From the NCBI GenBank assembly GCA_017455065.1, contig JAFTBU010000011.1, positions 1 through 64,000 on the forward strand: a stretch of DNA of 64,000 bases, written 5' to 3'. This document shows positions 42,623-51,119 of the stretch, piece after piece (the stretch's first letter is position 1; each line of letters starts with the position of its first letter). The position numbers and the translations under genes are program-made. The notes below the pieces were generated by a model. The model saw nothing but the letters and a program-made list of their open reading frames with translations. It ran no database searches and had not been told where the DNA came from. Source of the DNA: Bacteroidales bacterium (lineage in GTDB: Bacteria > Bacteroidota > Bacteroidia > Bacteroidales > UBA932).

Positions 42623-44408
42623 CGTTCAGACTGTTTTTGATTTTATTTGCAAGGGCGGGACCCACTATGTCGCTGAGTTGTCCGAGCGGGGCGGCCGCTA
42701 TCCTCGCCACGGAACCGAAGTGCATCAGAAGCCTCTGCTCGGTCCTTTCCCCCACCCCGGGTATCTCCCGCAGCGCCGAGGAAATCTGCGCCTTGCTGCG
42801 GAGGTTGCGGTGGAAGGTGATGCCGAAGCGGTGAGCTTCGTCGCGTATCTGCTGCAGGAGCTTGAGCGCTTGCGAATTGCGGTCTATGAACAATGGATAC
42901 GGATCCCCCACCCGTATCACCTCCTCCAGGCGTTTGGCAAGTCCCACCACGGTGAGGCGGTCGGTGATGCCGAGCTCGGAAAGCGCCTGCCAGGCAAAGT
43001 CCAGCTGTCCTTTGCCGCCGTCTATGACAATCAGTTGGGGCAGGTCCTCCGGAGCCTCCTGGAGCATGCGCGAATAGCGCCGGTTCACCACCTCCTTCAT
43101 GGAGGCGTAGTCGTTGGCGCCGACGACCGTCTTGATCTTGAAGCGGCGGTAGTCCTTCTTGGACGGCACTCCGCCGCGGAACACCACGCAGGACGCCACG
43201 GGGTTGGTGCCCTGGATGTTGGAATTGTCAAAGCACTCCATGTGCTCGGGCAGGACCTTCATGCCGAGGGCCTTGCGGAGCTCCTCCAGCACTGCGGCAT
43301 GGTACTCGTCGGGGTCGGTGTGCTCCCGCTGCTTCAGGGAGTTGAAGCGGAATTCCTTGGCGTTCTTGTTGCTGAGGGTCAACAGTGCCAGCTTGTCCCC
43401 GCGGACCGGGATACGGAAATCCACCCCTTCGATGGTCACATCGGGGAGGAAAGGCACCAGGACCTCCTTCGAGAGGGCGCCGAACTTGGATTCGATCTCC
43501 GCGATGAAGGAACTAAGCACCGAAGCCTGGTCCTCCTCGATGACCATGCGGAAACCGAGGTTGAGCGACTGCACAATGGAGCCGCCGCGGACGCGCAGGA
43601 AATTGCCGAAGGCCTGCTGGGACTCGAAGACGAGGGAGAATACATCCACGTCATTGTCCTTGGCGGCGGTGATGATGGAATGGGAATAATGCTGCTGCAG
43701 GAGGGCGATGCGGTCCTTGCAGGCCTGCGCCGTCTCGAAATCGAGCTCCGCGGCAGCCTGCTGCATCCTTTCCTTGTAGCGGCGGATGATATCGGCCGGC
43801 CCGGAGGTCAGCAGATGCACTATCTCGTCGATGTATCCCATGTACTCCTGCTGCGAAATGCCCCCGATGCAGCAGCCCTTGCATTTGCCGAGATGGAAGT
43901 CCAGGCAGGGCCGGTATTTGCCGCGCAGGATGGCGGCGGAGTCTATCTTGTATTTGCAGGTGCGCAGAGGATAGCTGGCGGAGAAAAACTCCAGCAGGGC
44001 CTTTGCGTGCATCACGGAGCTGTACGGGCCGAAATACCGGGAACCGTTGCGCTCCACCCTGCGGGTGAGGAAGACCTTGGGGAATTCGTCCGAAGTGACG
44101 CAGATCCAGGGGTAGGTCTTGGAATCCTTGAGCAGGATGTTGTACTTGGGTTTGTACTGCTTGATGAGGTTGTTTTCCAGGAGCAGGGCGTCGGCCTCGG
44201 TGTCCACCACCGAGTACTGCAGGTCCGCGATCTTGGAGACTAGGATGCGGGTCTTGGTGTTGAGCCTCTCAGGCGGCACGAAATACTGCGCCACCCTCTT
44301 GCTGAGGTCCTTGGCCTTGCCCACATAAATCACAGTCCACTCGGAGTCGTAATAACGATAGACCCCGGGGGAATGCGGCAGAAGCTTTATTTTTTCCCTT
44401 ACGTCCAA
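42600..44408 (-). CDS. uvrC: Excinuclease ABC subunit C
   Basis: The 602-residue protein has the GIY-YIG nuclease (PGVYRYYDSEWTVIYVGKAK), Cys-rich CLDFHLGKCKGCC, a UVR motif near residue 205, the UvrC endonuclease domain (ECFDNSNIQGTNPVASCVVF, IVIDGGKGQL) and C-terminal helix-hairpin-helix motifs (LREIPGVGERTEQRLLMHFG). It makes the dual incisions in nucleotide excision repair. It lies 3 bp after a pectate-lyase gene and overlaps pnuC. Confidence 0.97.
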   Translation of the reverse strand: MDVREKIKLLPHSPGVYRYYDSEWTVIYVGKAKDLSKRVAQYFVPPERLNTKTRILVSKIADLQYSVVDTEADALLLENNLIKQYKPKYNILLKDSKTYPWICVTSDEFPKVFLTRRVERNGSRYFGPYSSVMHAKALLEFFSASYPLRTCKYKIDSAAILRGKYRPCLDFHLGKCKGCCIGGISQQEYMGYIDEIVHLLTSGPADIIRRYKERMQQAAAELDFETAQACKDRIALLQQHYSHSIITAAKDNDVDVFSLVFESQQAFGNFLRVRGGSIVQSLNLGFRMVIEEDQASVLSSFIAEIESKFGALSKEVLVPFLPDVTIEGVDFRIPVRGDKLALLTLSNKNAKEFRFNSLKQREHTDPDEYHAAVLEELRKALGMKVLPEHMECFDNSNIQGTNPVASCVVFRGGVPSKKDYRRFKIKTVVGANDYASMKEVVNRRYSRMLQEAPEDLPQLIVIDGGKGQLDFAWQALSELGITDRLTVVGLAKRLEEVIRVGDPYPLFIDRNSQALKLLQQIRDEAHRFGITFHRNLRSKAQISSALREIPGVGERTEQRLLMHFGSVARIAAAPLGQLSDIVGPALANKIKNSLNDERRDLQ

Positions 44409-44411
44409 TTT

Positions 44412-45653
44412 TTATTTCACGAGGGAATTGATGTACTCTTCGATATCGGAGCCATGGCGGCGCTCCCAACGGTCGGGGATGCCGTTGCGGTCCTTGTCCT
44501 TCTGGGGCTTGCGGTGCTTGAGCACGGGGTAACCGCCGCACTGCTCGGGAGAATCGGTGAAGCCGTTCTCGCCCCAGATGGCGGTGCCGGTGCGGACCTG
44601 CTCCACTACGGCCGCATCGAAGCTGTCACGATGGATGTTGCAGCCGGCTCCGGCGAGCACGGACTTGAAAAGGGCAGCGGGGCCCTGCACATCGATGGGC
44701 ATCGTAGGGAAGGGGGTGCTGACGACGGCCTCTTCAGGATTGGGGCCGCCCACACCGAGACGGTTGTCGGCAGTGATGTCAGGCTGGCCTTCGATGTAGT
44801 TGCCCGCCACATAGTACCTGGACGTCCTGTCGTCGGACACTTCGAGGAAGAGGCGGGGATTGACAGTGCCGGGACCGGGTTTGTAGTAATTGTTCACGAA
44901 ATTGATCTCGCCGTAACGGCCGCCGCCGTAAGCTGCCTTGTATCCCCAGTTATAGATGACATTGTTGTTGTGGTCCACGTTCTTGGTACCCTCGACAGAG
45001 GAGAAGCGGGGGTTGCGGCTCGAGTGGTTGGCCAGCAGGTTGTGGTGGAAAGTGGCGTTGTAGCCGCCCCAGATGCCGCCGAATCCATGGGAGCCCTTGG
45101 TGTGCTTGGAAGCGCGGAGGCTGTTGGCGATCAGGCACCACTGCACCGTGAGGTTCTCGGTCTTGTAGATGGAGAGGCACTCGTCGATGGACCAGGACAC
45201 GCTGAGGTGGTCCAGGATGACATTCTTCTGTCCATAGCGTCCTCCGCCCATGCCGTCCGAATCCCTCGCCACGGCGTCTCCCAGACGGCAGCGGATGTAA
45301 CGGACGATGACATTGCTGGCGTCCACCGAAAGGGGCCAGTCGGCGAGGCATATGCCGTCGCCGGGAGCCGTCTGCCCCGCAATGGTGATGTCGTCATTGG
45401 CAATCACCAGGGAAGACTCTAGATGTATGATGCCGTCCACTTCGAAGACAACGATGCGGGGGCCGCTCGCTTCGACCGCTTCCCTGAGGCTGCCGGGGCC
45501 GTGGTCATTGAGGTTGGTGACAATGTAAACCTTGCCGCCGCGGCCGCCTGTGGTGTATTTGCCGAAACCTTCGGCGCCGGGGAATGCAAGGGGCTGCGCC
45601 ATGGCGCAGATACCCGAGAGCATCAGGATGAGGGTGAGGATACGTTTGATCAT
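44412..45653 (-). CDS. Secreted pectate-lyase-like protein (PL1 family)
   Basis: The 413-residue protein has a signal peptide (MIKRILTLILMLSGICAMAQ), then a right-handed beta-helix with the pectate lyase order: PGAEGFGKYTTGGRGG, LNDHGPGSLREAV, ITIAGQTAPGDGI, ILDHLSVSWSIDE, HHNLLANHSSRNPR with the catalytic Arg region. It would cleave pectin-type polygalacturonate outside the cell. The C-terminus ends in a DKDRNGIPDRWE calcium-like repeat. The promoter on the minus strand is TTTG plus TATCTTTG at 45676-45683 with 19-bp spacing. uvrC follows after 3 bp. Confidence 0.92.
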   Translation of the reverse strand: MIKRILTLILMLSGICAMAQPLAFPGAEGFGKYTTGGRGGKVYIVTNLNDHGPGSLREAVEASGPRIVVFEVDGIIHLESSLVIANDDITIAGQTAPGDGICLADWPLSVDASNVIVRYIRCRLGDAVARDSDGMGGGRYGQKNVILDHLSVSWSIDECLSIYKTENLTVQWCLIANSLRASKHTKGSHGFGGIWGGYNATFHHNLLANHSSRNPRFSSVEGTKNVDHNNNVIYNWGYKAAYGGGRYGEINFVNNYYKPGPGTVNPRLFLEVSDDRTSRYYVAGNYIEGQPDITADNRLGVGGPNPEEAVVSTPFPTMPIDVQGPAALFKSVLAGAGCNIHRDSFDAAVVEQVRTGTAIWGENGFTDSPEQCGGYPVLKHRKPQKDKDRNGIPDRWERRHGSDIEEYINSLVK

Positions 45654-45675
45654 AGTGGAATAGTCGCTAATCTTT

Positions 45676-45706
45676 CAAAGATAAGCAAAGTGCCGGAATA
45701 ATCAAA
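45676..45706 (-). promoter_or_regulatory. Promoter of pectate lyase-uvrC-pnuC
   Basis: On the minus strand TTTG, a 19-bp spacer and TATCTTTG (45676-45683), 22 bp before the lyase ATG. Confidence 0.65.
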
Positions 45707-45716
45707 CGCTGCCACA

Positions 45717-46757
45717 TCAGTCCAAATCTATGTCGGCGACGGTCAGCGTTCTTTCCAGACCGGCCGTGATGGCGTACAGTTTTCCTTGTTCCCAATTTAT
45801 GTCAAAGGTAACAATGTCTTCCGGAAGGTCATATTGGGCAACCGCGTTGCCCTTCCAGTCAAAGTATATCAGTTTTCTGATAGCTGCCGGCGGCTCCCCT
45901 CTTTTGTCAAACTGTCCCTTATATCCTACAATGAATCCTCGATTCGATGTCGAAATAGTTGAATATACGCTTTTTGCAGGGGTCATGACATATGTCACCC
46001 CTCCGGGAAGATTCACTTCCTTGACGGTGGGGGAAAAAGGTTCCGGACCCAGGAGACGCTTGACAGACGAGAAATCAGAAGGGTATATTTCTATGCAATC
46101 CATCGAGAGGTAGGATGAGCAAAAATGCTTTCCGTCTGGAGAATATGCGATCATGGACTGCGCAGCAGTATTATTCTTTGCCTTGGAATCTCCTTCCAGA
46201 TGAGGGAATGTCCCCAACGTATCTGTCACCATGCCGTTTTCATCATAAAGGAAAAACCGGCCTTCATAATATGGAATGCCGAGATACCCTTTACCAGGAG
46301 CGGGAATAACTCTGAAATTGTCTTGCGTTATATGGATGTCTCTATCAAAAACCGGGGCTCCATCTGTTTGCAGGCCATATACGAAAATACTATTTCTGTC
46401 TTGGGAATAAACATATAGCTCATGCCCTGCAACTGCCATATTGCTGACATGCTGGCACTCCTGCGGGCCTCTTCCATTATTTAAGAATCTGACAACATCG
46501 CCCGTAGTCGGATCCATCAACATCAGAAGCTGCGCGGATCGGGACTCTGATATCAACAATTTACCGGAAGATAAATATTCAACGGCATTGGGCCGACCTA
46601 GAAAGATTCCATCAATCTTATGGGATGGGCCGATACTCTTGACGGAGACATTCTCAAGGGAAAAGGGGATCTCGTCTTCATAAACAGTCTCGGAACATTG
46701 AGACAAGAGAGGAATCAGAGACAATAACGCTGTTATTAATAGAATTCGCCTAGTCAT
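45717..46757 (-). CDS. BF3164-like 6-bladed beta-propeller lipoprotein
   Basis: The start at ATG 46755-46757 gives 346 residues with a lipoprotein signal (MTRRILLITALLSLIPLLSQCS, Cys at SQC). The rest shows repeated beta-propeller blades (FLGRPNAVEYLSSGKLLISE, FLNNGRGPQECQHVSNMAV, DRDIHITQDNFRVIPAPGKG) as in the BF3164/TolB-like family of Bacteroidota. Function is unknown. It overlaps the NVEALA gene upstream by 8 bp, a pairing seen repeatedly in this phylum. The base composition is more AT-rich than that of its neighbours. Confidence 0.82.
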   Translation of the reverse strand: MTRRILLITALLSLIPLLSQCSETVYEDEIPFSLENVSVKSIGPSHKIDGIFLGRPNAVEYLSSGKLLISESRSAQLLMLMDPTTGDVVRFLNNGRGPQECQHVSNMAVAGHELYVYSQDRNSIFVYGLQTDGAPVFDRDIHITQDNFRVIPAPGKGYLGIPYYEGRFFLYDENGMVTDTLGTFPHLEGDSKAKNNTAAQSMIAYSPDGKHFCSSYLSMDCIEIYPSDFSSVKRLLGPEPFSPTVKEVNLPGGVTYVMTPAKSVYSTISTSNRGFIVGYKGQFDKRGEPPAAIRKLIYFDWKGNAVAQYDLPEDIVTFDINWEQGKLYAITAGLERTLTVADIDLD

Positions 46758-47001
46758 ATATACTCTTTGAATCACGGCAAGTAATGCTGAAACCGGCAGC
46801 TGTTTTTAAAACACAATCCGAATCATAACTTTCGCTGCAGTACTTATTACATAAAGCAACAGGGTTCTCCGAAGACAGCAAAGCCTCTATGTTTGCTCTT
46901 ACTAAAGGATCCATGCGGTTTGCTCTGACTACATGAATGGTAATGATGGTTGATACTGAGACAGTGAGTGCAACCAAAGTGATTTTTAATAGTTTTTTCA
47001 T
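46750..47001 (-). CDS. NVEALA-family secreted small protein
   Basis: The 83-residue protein has an N-terminal signal or anchor helix (MKKLLKITLVALTVSVSTII) and the family motif ANIEALLSSE near residue 36, followed by a short Cys-containing tail (CNKYCSES, DCVLK, TCRDSK). NVEALA proteins are small exported peptides of unknown function, usually beside 6-bladed beta-propeller lipoproteins, as here. It overlaps that gene by 8 bp. A near-consensus -7 (TATCTTTA) lies at 47023-47030 on the minus strand, just beyond the rpsC terminator. Confidence 0.8.
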   Translation of the reverse strand: MKKLLKITLVALTVSVSTIITIHVVRANRMDPLVRANIEALLSSENPVALCNKYCSESYDSDCVLKTAAGFSITCRDSKSIYD

Positions 47002-47041
47002 GGTATAATTAGTGATTCAATAAAGATAAGAATAATACGAT

Positions 47042-47077
47042 AAAAAAACTATTCGCGGGCTATAGTCCGCGAATAGT
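47042..47077 (-). terminator. Intrinsic terminator after rpsC
   Basis: ACTATTCGCGG (47048-47058) and CCGCGAATAGT (47067-47077) form a perfect 11-bp stem, extendable by two pairs including one G-U. A run of seven T follows on the minus strand. It closes the rplC-rpsC transcription unit, 20 bp after rpsC. Confidence 0.92.
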
Positions 47078-47098
47078 CATAAAATATGAAGCTGATGC

Positions 47099-47863
47099 TT
47101 ACTTCTGTGCATCCCTGCGGGGTCCGCGGCGCTCGCCACGATCCCTGCGGTCCCTGCGCTCGCCACGGTCGCGGCCGCCGCGAGGCGCACCGGAAGCCTG
47201 GGAGTTGGCAGCTGCGAGAGCAGCGGGAGTGAGATCCTGCTTGCCGTAACGCTCACCGTTGCAGATCCAAACCTTGATACCGAGGGTACCAACCTTGGTG
47301 TTTGCCACTGCGAGAGCGTAGTCGATATCGGCGCGGAATGTGTGGAGAGGAGTACGACCTTCCTTGAACATTTCGCTGCGGGCCATCTCGGCGCCACCTA
47401 CGCGGCCGCAGATCTGGACCTTGATACCTTCTGCACCAACCCTCATGGTGTTGGCGACGGCCATCTTGATAGCCCTGCGGTAGCTGACGCGACCCTCGAT
47501 CTGGCGGGCGATGTTGTCTGCCACGATGCGTGCGTCCACCTCAGGCCTCTTGACCTCATAGATGTTGATCTGGACATCCTTCTTGGTGACCTTCTTGAGC
47601 TCTTCCTTGAGTTTGTCGACCTCGGTGCCACCCTTGCCGATGATGAAACCGGGACGGGCTGCATAGATAGTGACGGTGATGAGCTTGAGGGTCCTCTCGA
47701 TGACTATCCTGCTGAGGCTGGCCTTTGCGAGACGGTTGCCCAAATATTTGCGGATTTCATAATCCTCTGCGATCTTCTCCGCGTAGTTACCACCACACCA
47801 GTTAGAGTCCCAACCACGGGTGATACCGATTCTGTTGCTGATAGGATTTGTTTTCTGTCCCAT
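47099..47863 (-). CDS. rpsC: 30S ribosomal protein uS3 with Arg/Gly-rich tail
   Basis: The 254-residue protein has the KH domain ([20 protein letters not shown]) and the C-terminal S3 domain ([23 protein letters not shown] block, [14 protein letters not shown]). The last 40 residues form a basic Arg/Gly/Asp tail with [13 protein letters not shown] repeats, longer than usual. uS3 lines the mRNA entry channel. Normally rplP follows; here a terminator does. Confidence 0.97.
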   Translation of the reverse strand: MGQKTNPISNRIGITRGWDSNWCGGNYAEKIAEDYEIRKYLGNRLAKASLSRIVIERTLKLITVTIYAARPGFIIGKGGTEVDKLKEELKKVTKKDVQINIYEVKRPEVDARIVADNIARQIEGRVSYRRAIKMAVANTMRVGAEGIKVQICGRVGGAEMARSEMFKEGRTPLHTFRADIDYALAVANTKVGTLGIKVWICNGERYGKQDLTPAALAAANSQASGAPRGGRDRGERRDRRDRGERRGPRRDAQK

Positions 47864-47864
47864 A

Positions 47865-48281
47865 TTATTTGTTCTCCACTGGTTGTTTTACATCGAGGAT
47901 GATGGTAACGTGGTTGGAACGCTTGCGGATGCGGCCGGCCCTACCCTGGGGGCAAGGACGGATGCGCTTGAGCGTACGGCCTTCGCCGACCATGATGGTC
48001 TTGACGTACACGTTGCCGTTGTCCAATTCTTTGCTCTTGTCCGGATTCTTGGCTTCCCAGTTGGCGATGGCGCTGCGGAGAAGCTTCTCCAGACTGATAG
48101 ATGCATCTCTCTTCGAGAATTTCAGAAGATCGAGTGCATGGTTGACCTCCACACCCCTGACGGTGTCAGCAACAAGACGCATCTTGCGAGGAGATGAAGG
48201 AACATCATTCAGCTTTGCGATAGCTGTGGCTTTCTTTGCTTCCTTGAGCTTTTCAGCCATTAATCTTTTACGAGATCCCAT
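47865..48281 (-). CDS. rplV: 50S ribosomal protein uL22
   Basis: The 138-residue protein ([60 protein letters not shown]) is full-length uL22, whose hairpin reaches into the exit tunnel. It lies 1 bp before rpsC. Confidence 0.98.
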   Translation of the reverse strand: MGSRKRLMAEKLKEAKKATAIAKLNDVPSSPRKMRLVADTVRGVEVNHALDLLKFSKRDASISLEKLLRSAIANWEAKNPDKSKELDNGNVYVKTIMVGEGRTLKRIRPCPQGRAGRIRKRSNHVTIILDVKQPVENK

Positions 48282-48295
48282 GTGTTAGTCTCCTA

Positions 48296-48565
48296 TTACT
48301 TGTTGTTGCCAGAGTGACCTCTGAAGTTACGTGTAGGTGCGAATTCACCGAGTTTGTGGCCGACCATCTGCTCGGTAACGTAAACAGGTATGAACTTGTT
48401 TCCGTTGTGGACAGCGATCGTGTGGCCGATAAAGTCAGGAGAAATCATGCTGGCGCGAGACCAGGTCTTGACCACCTCCTTCTTCTTGCTACCATCATTC
48501 ATAGCAAGAATTCTCTTCTCCAGGGCTTCCTGGATATATGGACCTTTTCTTAAAGAACGACTCAT
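48296..48565 (-). CDS. rpsS: 30S ribosomal protein uS19
   Basis: The 89-residue protein ([57 protein letters not shown]) is full-length uS19. It lies between rplB and rplV. Confidence 0.98.
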   Translation of the reverse strand: MSRSLRKGPYIQEALEKRILAMNDGSKKKEVVKTWSRASMISPDFIGHTIAVHNGNKFIPVYVTEQMVGHKLGEFAPTRNFRGHSGNNK

Positions 48566-48587
48566 AATCTCTTAAGTTTATAACCTG

Positions 48588-49412
48588 TTATTTCTTTCTT
48601 CTTTCAATGATGAACTTGTTGGACGCTGCCTTGGGATTGCGAGTCTTGTATCCCTTTGCAGGCAAGCCCTTGCGTGAACGAGGGTGTCCACCGGAAGCAC
48701 GTCCTTCACCACCACCCATCGGGTGATCGACAGGGTTCATGACGACACCTCTGTTGTGAGGACGGCGGCCAAGCCATCTTCTGCGTCCGGCCTTACCGTG
48801 AGACTCCAGATTGTGATCCGGATTGGACACGGTGCCGACGGTAGCGCGGCAGGAAACCAGCACCATCCTGGTCTCGCCCGAAGGCAGACGGAGAACGGCG
48901 TGGGTACCTTCGCGGGCTGCGAGCTGAGCGAAAGTTCCGGCGGAACGTGCCATGGCGGCACCCTGTCCGGGACGGAGCTCGATGTTGTGCACGAGAGTAC
49001 CAACAGGTATTTCACTGAGAGGGAGAGTGTTTCCGACCTCCGGAGCGACGCCGCTGCCGGAAGCGATCACCTGACCTACCTTGATGCCGTCGGGAGCGAT
49101 GATGTATCTCTTCTCGCCGTCGGCGTATTCTACGAGAGCGATGCGGGCGCTGCGGTTGGGATCATACTCGATGGTCTTGACCGTTGCGGTGCAATCGTCC
49201 TTGTCACGACGGAAGTCGACGATGCGGTACATCTTCTTGTGTCCGCCGCCGCGGTAACGTACGGTCATCTGACCGGTGTTGTTACGTCCGCCAGTGCTCT
49301 TGAGGGGCTCCAACAATGATTTCTGAGGCTTGTCGGTGGTAATCTCGCTGAAAGAGCTGATGACCTTGTTCCTCTGACCCGGGGTTACCGGTTTGAATTT
49401 CTTAACTGCCAT
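48588..49412 (-). CDS. rplB: 50S ribosomal protein uL2
   Basis: The 274-residue protein ([24 protein letters not shown]-like [39 protein letters not shown]) is full-length uL2, near the peptidyl-transferase centre. It lies between rplW and rpsS. Confidence 0.98.
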   Translation of the reverse strand: MAVKKFKPVTPGQRNKVISSFSEITTDKPQKSLLEPLKSTGGRNNTGQMTVRYRGGGHKKMYRIVDFRRDKDDCTATVKTIEYDPNRSARIALVEYADGEKRYIIAPDGIKVGQVIASGSGVAPEVGNTLPLSEIPVGTLVHNIELRPGQGAAMARSAGTFAQLAAREGTHAVLRLPSGETRMVLVSCRATVGTVSNPDHNLESHGKAGRRRWLGRRPHNRGVVMNPVDHPMGGGEGRASGGHPRSRKGLPAKGYKTRNPKAASNKFIIERRKK

Positions 49413-49425
49413 TGTCTAACCCTCC

Positions 49426-49716
49426 TTAAATATTAGCGTAAAAATCAATCTTGTCCTCACCGGCAAGGGTAATGTATGCCTTCTTGTAGTGATTGGCACG
49501 GCCGCGGAGAATACCTGCCTTGGTGTAGCGGGATTTCTTCTTGCCGGCATAATTGATGGTATTGACTTCTGCGACGGAGACTCCGTAGAGCTTCTCCACT
49601 GCATCCTTTATCTGAAGCTTGTTGGCCTTACTGTCCACAATAAAGCCGTAACGGTTCAACTTTTCGCCCTGAGCCGTCAACTTCTCTGTTACGATTGGCT
49701 TAATAATAATTCCCAT
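49426..49716 (-). CDS. rplW: 50S ribosomal protein uL23
   Basis: The 96-residue protein (IIKPIVTEKLTAQGEKLNRY, IKDAVEKLYGVSVAEVNTIN) is full-length uL23, at the exit tunnel where chaperones and SRP dock. It lies between rplD and rplB. Confidence 0.98.
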   Translation of the reverse strand: MGIIIKPIVTEKLTAQGEKLNRYGFIVDSKANKLQIKDAVEKLYGVSVAEVNTINYAGKKKSRYTKAGILRGRANHYKKAYITLAGEDKIDFYANI

Positions 49717-49734
49717 CTTCGTGTCTTTTTGTCG

Positions 49735-50361
49735 CTATGCCCTCTCGGAAAGGATATCCTGTACGCCATCGACGAGCACCAGGGAATTGGCGTTCATGAT
49801 TTCGTAGGTATTGATCTCATCAACGGTGATGACCTTTACCTCAGGAAGGTTGCGGGATGAAAGATAGATATTGTCTGAATTCTTCGGAAGAACGAGGAGA
49901 ACCTTGCGGTCGCCGGCCTTGATGGCGGACATGATGCCGAGGAATTCCTTGGTCTTGGGAGCATCCATTACGAAAGGCTCCACGAAGATGATCGCGTTTT
50001 CCTGTGCCTTGTAGGTAAGGGCGGAAAGACGGGCGAGTTTCTTCACCTTCTTGTTGAGCTTGTTGTGATAGAAACGGGGGACGGGTCCGAACACGCGGCC
50101 GCCGCCGACGAAGATGTTTGCCTTGAGGCTACCATGACGTGCACCGCCGCCGCCCTTCTGGCGACCGAGCTTCTTGGTGCTGTGAGCGACCTCGCTGCGA
50201 TCCTTGGTCTTGGAGTTGCCATGACGCTGGTTTGCGAGATACTGTACGACGTCGAGATAGATGGCGTGATCGTTGGGCTCGATGCCGAAAACATTCTGAT
50301 CGAGAGTTATCTCTTTTCCTGACGGAGTGCCGTCAATCTTCAAAACTGCTAACTTTTCCAT
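49735..50361 (-). CDS. rplD: 50S ribosomal protein uL4
   Basis: The 208-residue protein (QYLANQRHGNSKTKDRSEVA, KLGRQKGGGGARHGSLKANI, GGGRVFGPVPRFY) is full-length uL4. In E. coli uL4 represses its own S10 operon. It lies 2 bp after rplC. Confidence 0.98.
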   Translation of the reverse strand: MEKLAVLKIDGTPSGKEITLDQNVFGIEPNDHAIYLDVVQYLANQRHGNSKTKDRSEVAHSTKKLGRQKGGGGARHGSLKANIFVGGGRVFGPVPRFYHNKLNKKVKKLARLSALTYKAQENAIIFVEPFVMDAPKTKEFLGIMSAIKAGDRKVLLVLPKNSDNIYLSSRNLPEVKVITVDEINTYEIMNANSLVLVDGVQDILSERA

Positions 50362-50363
50362 AA

Positions 50364-50990
50364 CTACGCCTCCACAAGTACATAAGAACCTTTGGCTCCG
50401 GGAACGGAACCCTTGACAACGAGAAGATTGTTCTCAGGGATGACCTTGACGACGCGGAGGTTGAAAACCTTCACCCTCTGGTTGCCCATGTGACCTGCCA
50501 TACGCATTCCGGGAAGGACGCGGGAAGGCCATGAAGATGCACCCATGGAACCGGGGTGGCGGAGACGGTTGTGCTGACCGTGGGTAGCACCGCCGACACC
50601 TGCGAAGCCGTAACGATGTACGACACCCTGGAATCCTTTACCCTTTGAAGTACCGACAACGTCCACGTAAGGAACTTCCTCTTTGAGGATGTTCTCGACG
50701 GTGATGACGTCGCCTACCTTAAGCTCCTCTGCGAAATCTGCCGGGAATTCGGCGAGTTTCTTCTTGGGAGTGGTTCCTGCCTTTTTGAAATGGCCCTGAA
50801 GAGCCTTGCTGGTGTGCTTTTCTGTAGTTTCGTCATAGGCAAGCTGTACAGCGGCATAACCATCTTTCTCTACTGTACGGAGCTGCGTAACAACGCACGG
50901 ACCAGCCTCGATAACAGTGCACGGTATGTTCTTACCGTCGGCACTGAAAACGGAAGTCATTCCGATTTTCTTTCCAATTAATCCAGGCAT
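50364..50990 (-). CDS. rplC: 50S ribosomal protein uL3
   Basis: The 208-residue protein ([58 protein letters not shown]) is full-length uL3. It is the first gene of its unit: the 129 bp to cdaA hold only two divergent promoters, so rpsJ, which usually precedes rplC, is elsewhere. Confidence 0.98.
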   Translation of the reverse strand: MPGLIGKKIGMTSVFSADGKNIPCTVIEAGPCVVTQLRTVEKDGYAAVQLAYDETTEKHTSKALQGHFKKAGTTPKKKLAEFPADFAEELKVGDVITVENILKEEVPYVDVVGTSKGKGFQGVVHRYGFAGVGGATHGQHNRLRHPGSMGASSWPSRVLPGMRMAGHMGNQRVKVFNLRVVKVIPENNLLVVKGSVPGAKGSYVLVEA

Positions 50991-51050
50991 TGGTTTGTTA
51001 ATTAATTGTTTATAAATACTTTAAAAGTAACCGCGCAAAATTGCGGGCTG

Positions 51051-51082
51051 CAAATATACGACTTATTTTTCCATTTTCCAAA
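51051..51082 (-). promoter_or_regulatory. Promoter of the rplC-rpsC transcription unit
   Basis: On the minus strand TTTG (51079-51082), a 20-bp spacer and TATATTTG (51051-51058), continuing CAGCCCGC. It is an excellent consensus match. The 55-60 nt leader can form a small hairpin around CCCGCAATTTTGCGCGG (51031-51048), a possible site for autoregulation. Confidence 0.82.
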
Positions 51083-51085
51083 CTC

Positions 51086-51115
51086 TTGATTTACAATTAT
51101 TTCATTGTATCTTTG
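51086..51115 (+). promoter_or_regulatory. Promoter of cdaA, abutting the start codon
   Basis: TTG (51086-51088), a 19-bp spacer and TATCTTTG (51108-51115) end four bases before the ATG at 51120, so the message is probably leaderless. Confidence 0.7.
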
Positions 51116-51119
51116 CGGT

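Noticed and set aside
51031..51048. Riboswitch or structured autoregulatory RNA in the rplC leader
   Set aside because: Only a short hairpin is visible in about 58 nt, too small for a confident call.
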